From: Methanocaldococcus sp.
Lineage (GTDB): Archaea; AGJL01; Methanococci; Methanococcales; Methanocaldococcaceae
Direction: 5' to 3'
Length of the DNA: 35,817 bases
Assembly: GCA_027068365.1 (NCBI GenBank)
Contig: JAMOTQ010000091.1
Location: forward strand, 1-35,817
Under the pieces are notes generated by a model that did not search any database, was not told the origin of the DNA, and saw only the letters and a program-made list of their open reading frames with translations. This document shows positions 34,619-35,817 of this stretch, piece by piece; within the stretch, counting starts at the first letter, position 1; every line of letters starts with the position of its first letter. The translations under genes were made by a program, and so were the position numbers.

Positions 34619-34696
34619 ATGAAGGAGTTTATCATAAATAGATTAAAAAATTTACAAGTTATATACTTCGACGCTCATAAGATTGTTATATTGTAG
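34619..34696 (+). pseudogene. Possible N-terminal remnant of a nucleotidyltransferase
   Basis: A 25-codon frame, MKEFIINRLKNLQVIYFDAH then KIVIL, with a GTGAT site before its ATG. The pattern resembles the helix and first strand that precede the GSxARGD site in MNT proteins (compare VILFGSYARGD in the remnant at 934-1171). The active-site part is absent; two stops follow. It may equally be a chance short frame. It lies in the 216-base space between yjbQ and atwA. Confidence 0.3.
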
Positions 34697-34814
34697 TAGT
34701 CATTTATATAGGCAATTGTAAATAAGGATGAGCGTTTCATAAAAAATCACCAATATTTTTATTCAATATCTTAATCTTAAAATCCTTAAAAATAAAAAAA
34801 GTATGTATTTAAAA

Positions 34815-35817
34815 TTACTTCTGCCCTAACATTTCTTGCTTCTCTTCTTCTGTTAATAAAGCAACTATTTCTTCTGGCTTACCAACTTTTATTAGCTTTC
34901 CATTCCTCATTAAACCAGCCCTATCACATACATTTAAAACAAAGTCCATATCGTGTGAAACAATAATATATGTCTGCTCCAACTCTATCCTTGATTTGTG
35001 GATTGATTCAGCAACTGTATTTCTTGTTATTGGGTCCATTGTCCCGGTTGGTTCATCTAAGATAACAACTCTTGGCTCTTTTATTAGAACTTGTGCTAAG
35101 GCACATCTATGCCTCTCTCCAACACTTAGCTCATGAGGATATTTATCTAAAATTTCCTCTGCCTCTTCTTCGCTGAATCCTACTGAAACCAGAGTATATA
35201 TTGCTTTCATCCTTGCAAATTCATCTGGAAGTTCTAAACCTATTGCTTCTGTTAAATTCTCTAAGATAGTCCTATGTGGATATAAAGCGTATTCTTGGAA
35301 TAACATCCCAATATATCTCTTAGCTCTTCCTCTCCCGTTTGGTCCGGGTTGTGTCATATCTACCCATTCATCTCCAACTCTAAACCAATACTTTCCTTTT
35401 GAAGGTGGAAGAACCCCAGCAATAATCTTTGCCAGTGTTGTCTTTCCAGCCCCACTTGTCCCAACTAAACCAAAGATTTCCATCTCCTTAATATTTAAGG
35501 TAACATTATCAACCGCTTTTATAACTCCCCTCTCAACAGAACAGTAGTGTTTTGAGACATTTTCTAATCTTATAATGTCTTCTTTAATCTCTACTTTTAC
35601 TTCTGGCTTTTTAAACTCTTTAACTGTTTCCATAAATTTACTAACAACTTCCTCTGAACTTCCTTCCATTATAATTTCTCCTTTATCCAACCAAATTGCC
35701 TTCTCTGTTAGTTCGGCAATAACCTCTGGCCAGTGAGATGTTAAAATCAAACTTATGTTATTTTTAATAACAAGCTCCTTTAAGGCAGAATGAACTAACT
35801 TGGCAGTTTGTGGGTCT
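34815..35817 (-). CDS. atwA: Methyl-coenzyme M reductase activation component A2 (AtwA), N-terminal part outside window
   Basis: The frame runs off the window: upstream of the first internal ATG (35750) the codons read [20 protein letters not shown], so at least one ABC domain lies beyond the edge. The visible second ABC domain has Walker [10 protein letters not shown], the Q-loop [16 protein letters not shown], the ABC signature LSVGERHRC and Walker [10 protein letters not shown]. The long insert [20 protein letters not shown] is characteristic of AtwA, a tandem-ABC protein without membrane domains that uses ATP to help reductively activate methyl-CoM reductase, the last enzyme of methanogenesis. 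The M. jannaschii homologue is MJ1242, from memory. This strongly marks the host as a methanogen. Confidence 0.88.
   Translation of the reverse strand, partial: DPQTAKLVHSALKELVIKNNISLILTSHWPEVIAELTEKAIWLDKGEIIMEGSSEEVVSKFMETVKEFKKPEVKVEIKEDIIRLENVSKHYCSVERGVIKAVDNVTLNIKEMEIFGLVGTSGAGKTTLAKIIAGVLPPSKGKYWFRVGDEWVDMTQPGPNGRGRAKRYIGMLFQEYALYPHRTILENLTEAIGLELPDEFARMKAIYTLVSVGFSEEEAEEILDKYPHELSVGERHRCALAQVLIKEPRVVILDEPTGTMDPITRNTVAESIHKSRIELEQTYIIVSHDMDFVLNVCDRAGLMRNGKLIKVGKPEEIVALLTEEEKQEMLGQK

Noticed and set aside
34671-34735. ACGCTCAT / ATGAGCGT inverted pair after yjbQ
   Set aside because: Only 8 bp with a loop of about 50 bases; expected often enough by chance, and no other support.

Overview
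The window looks like a chromosomal segment of a hyperthermophilic methanogen of the genus Methanocaldococcus or a close relative. Base composition is very AT-rich. Most starts are preceded by GGTGA-type ribosome binding sites. The right half carries a type-2 (methanogen-type) seryl-tRNA synthetase, a Rio2 kinase, TrpE without an adjacent trpG, a UPF0104 protein, a YjbQ-family protein and the ATP-binding methyl-coenzyme M reductase component A2 (AtwA). From memory, gene order and content resemble the M. jannaschii MJ1054-MJ1081 region, but the UDP-glucose dehydrogenase here has no intein, so this is not that strain. No tRNA, rRNA or CRISPR array was seen.

Region 1 (1-18968) is a surface-glycan island. 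It opens with the end of a heptose-7-phosphate kinase and a GmhB-type heptose bisphosphate phosphatase. Next come a broken nucleotidyltransferase remnant, an archaeal ATPase with a second ATPase tail behind it, and a Wzx-like flippase broken by three one-base shifts. The main plus-strand operon follows: UDP-glucose dehydrogenase, UDP-glucuronate-type epimerase, a broken UDP-HexNAc dehydrogenase, asparagine-synthase-like amidotransferase, a GT9 heptosyltransferase-like protein, three SAM methyltransferases and three GT4 glycosyltransferases. A convergent minus-strand pair, GT4 plus an intact flippase, closes the island. Together these would make UDP-glucuronate and UDP-galacturonate and probably an activated heptose, assemble and methylate an oligosaccharide on a lipid, and flip it across the membrane.

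Region 2 (about 19000-22800, minus strand) is accessory. It holds a frameshifted zinc-ribbon pseudogene, a 110-bp MITE-like inverted-repeat element, a three-gene run of unrecognised proteins (one secreted or anchored), and rio2 flanked by two recently duplicated small coiled-coil membrane protein genes, one of them split. The rio2 frame extends upstream of its first ATG to a strong Shine-Dalgarno with no ATG, GTG or TTG after it, which suggests a non-canonical start.

Region 3 (22875-26941, minus strand) is housekeeping: trpE, a second archaeal ATPase, and serS. Region 4 (27029-34058) is a second membrane glycan module: a UPF0104 flippase-like protein, a TctA-like protein, two large GT-C-like membrane proteins and a second GT9 enzyme. 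Region 5 has yjbQ, with an inverted repeat in its leader, a short truncated ORF, and the C-terminal part of atwA running off the window.

A recurring theme is gene decay confined to the glycan and accessory parts. Frameshifts, a 22-bp tandem triplication and gene tails occur there, while the housekeeping genes are intact. No wholly new system could be proven. The best leads are the rio2 start, the repeat-mediated breaks in nucleotide-sugar and flippase genes, the archaeal heptose pathway, and the MITE-like element.
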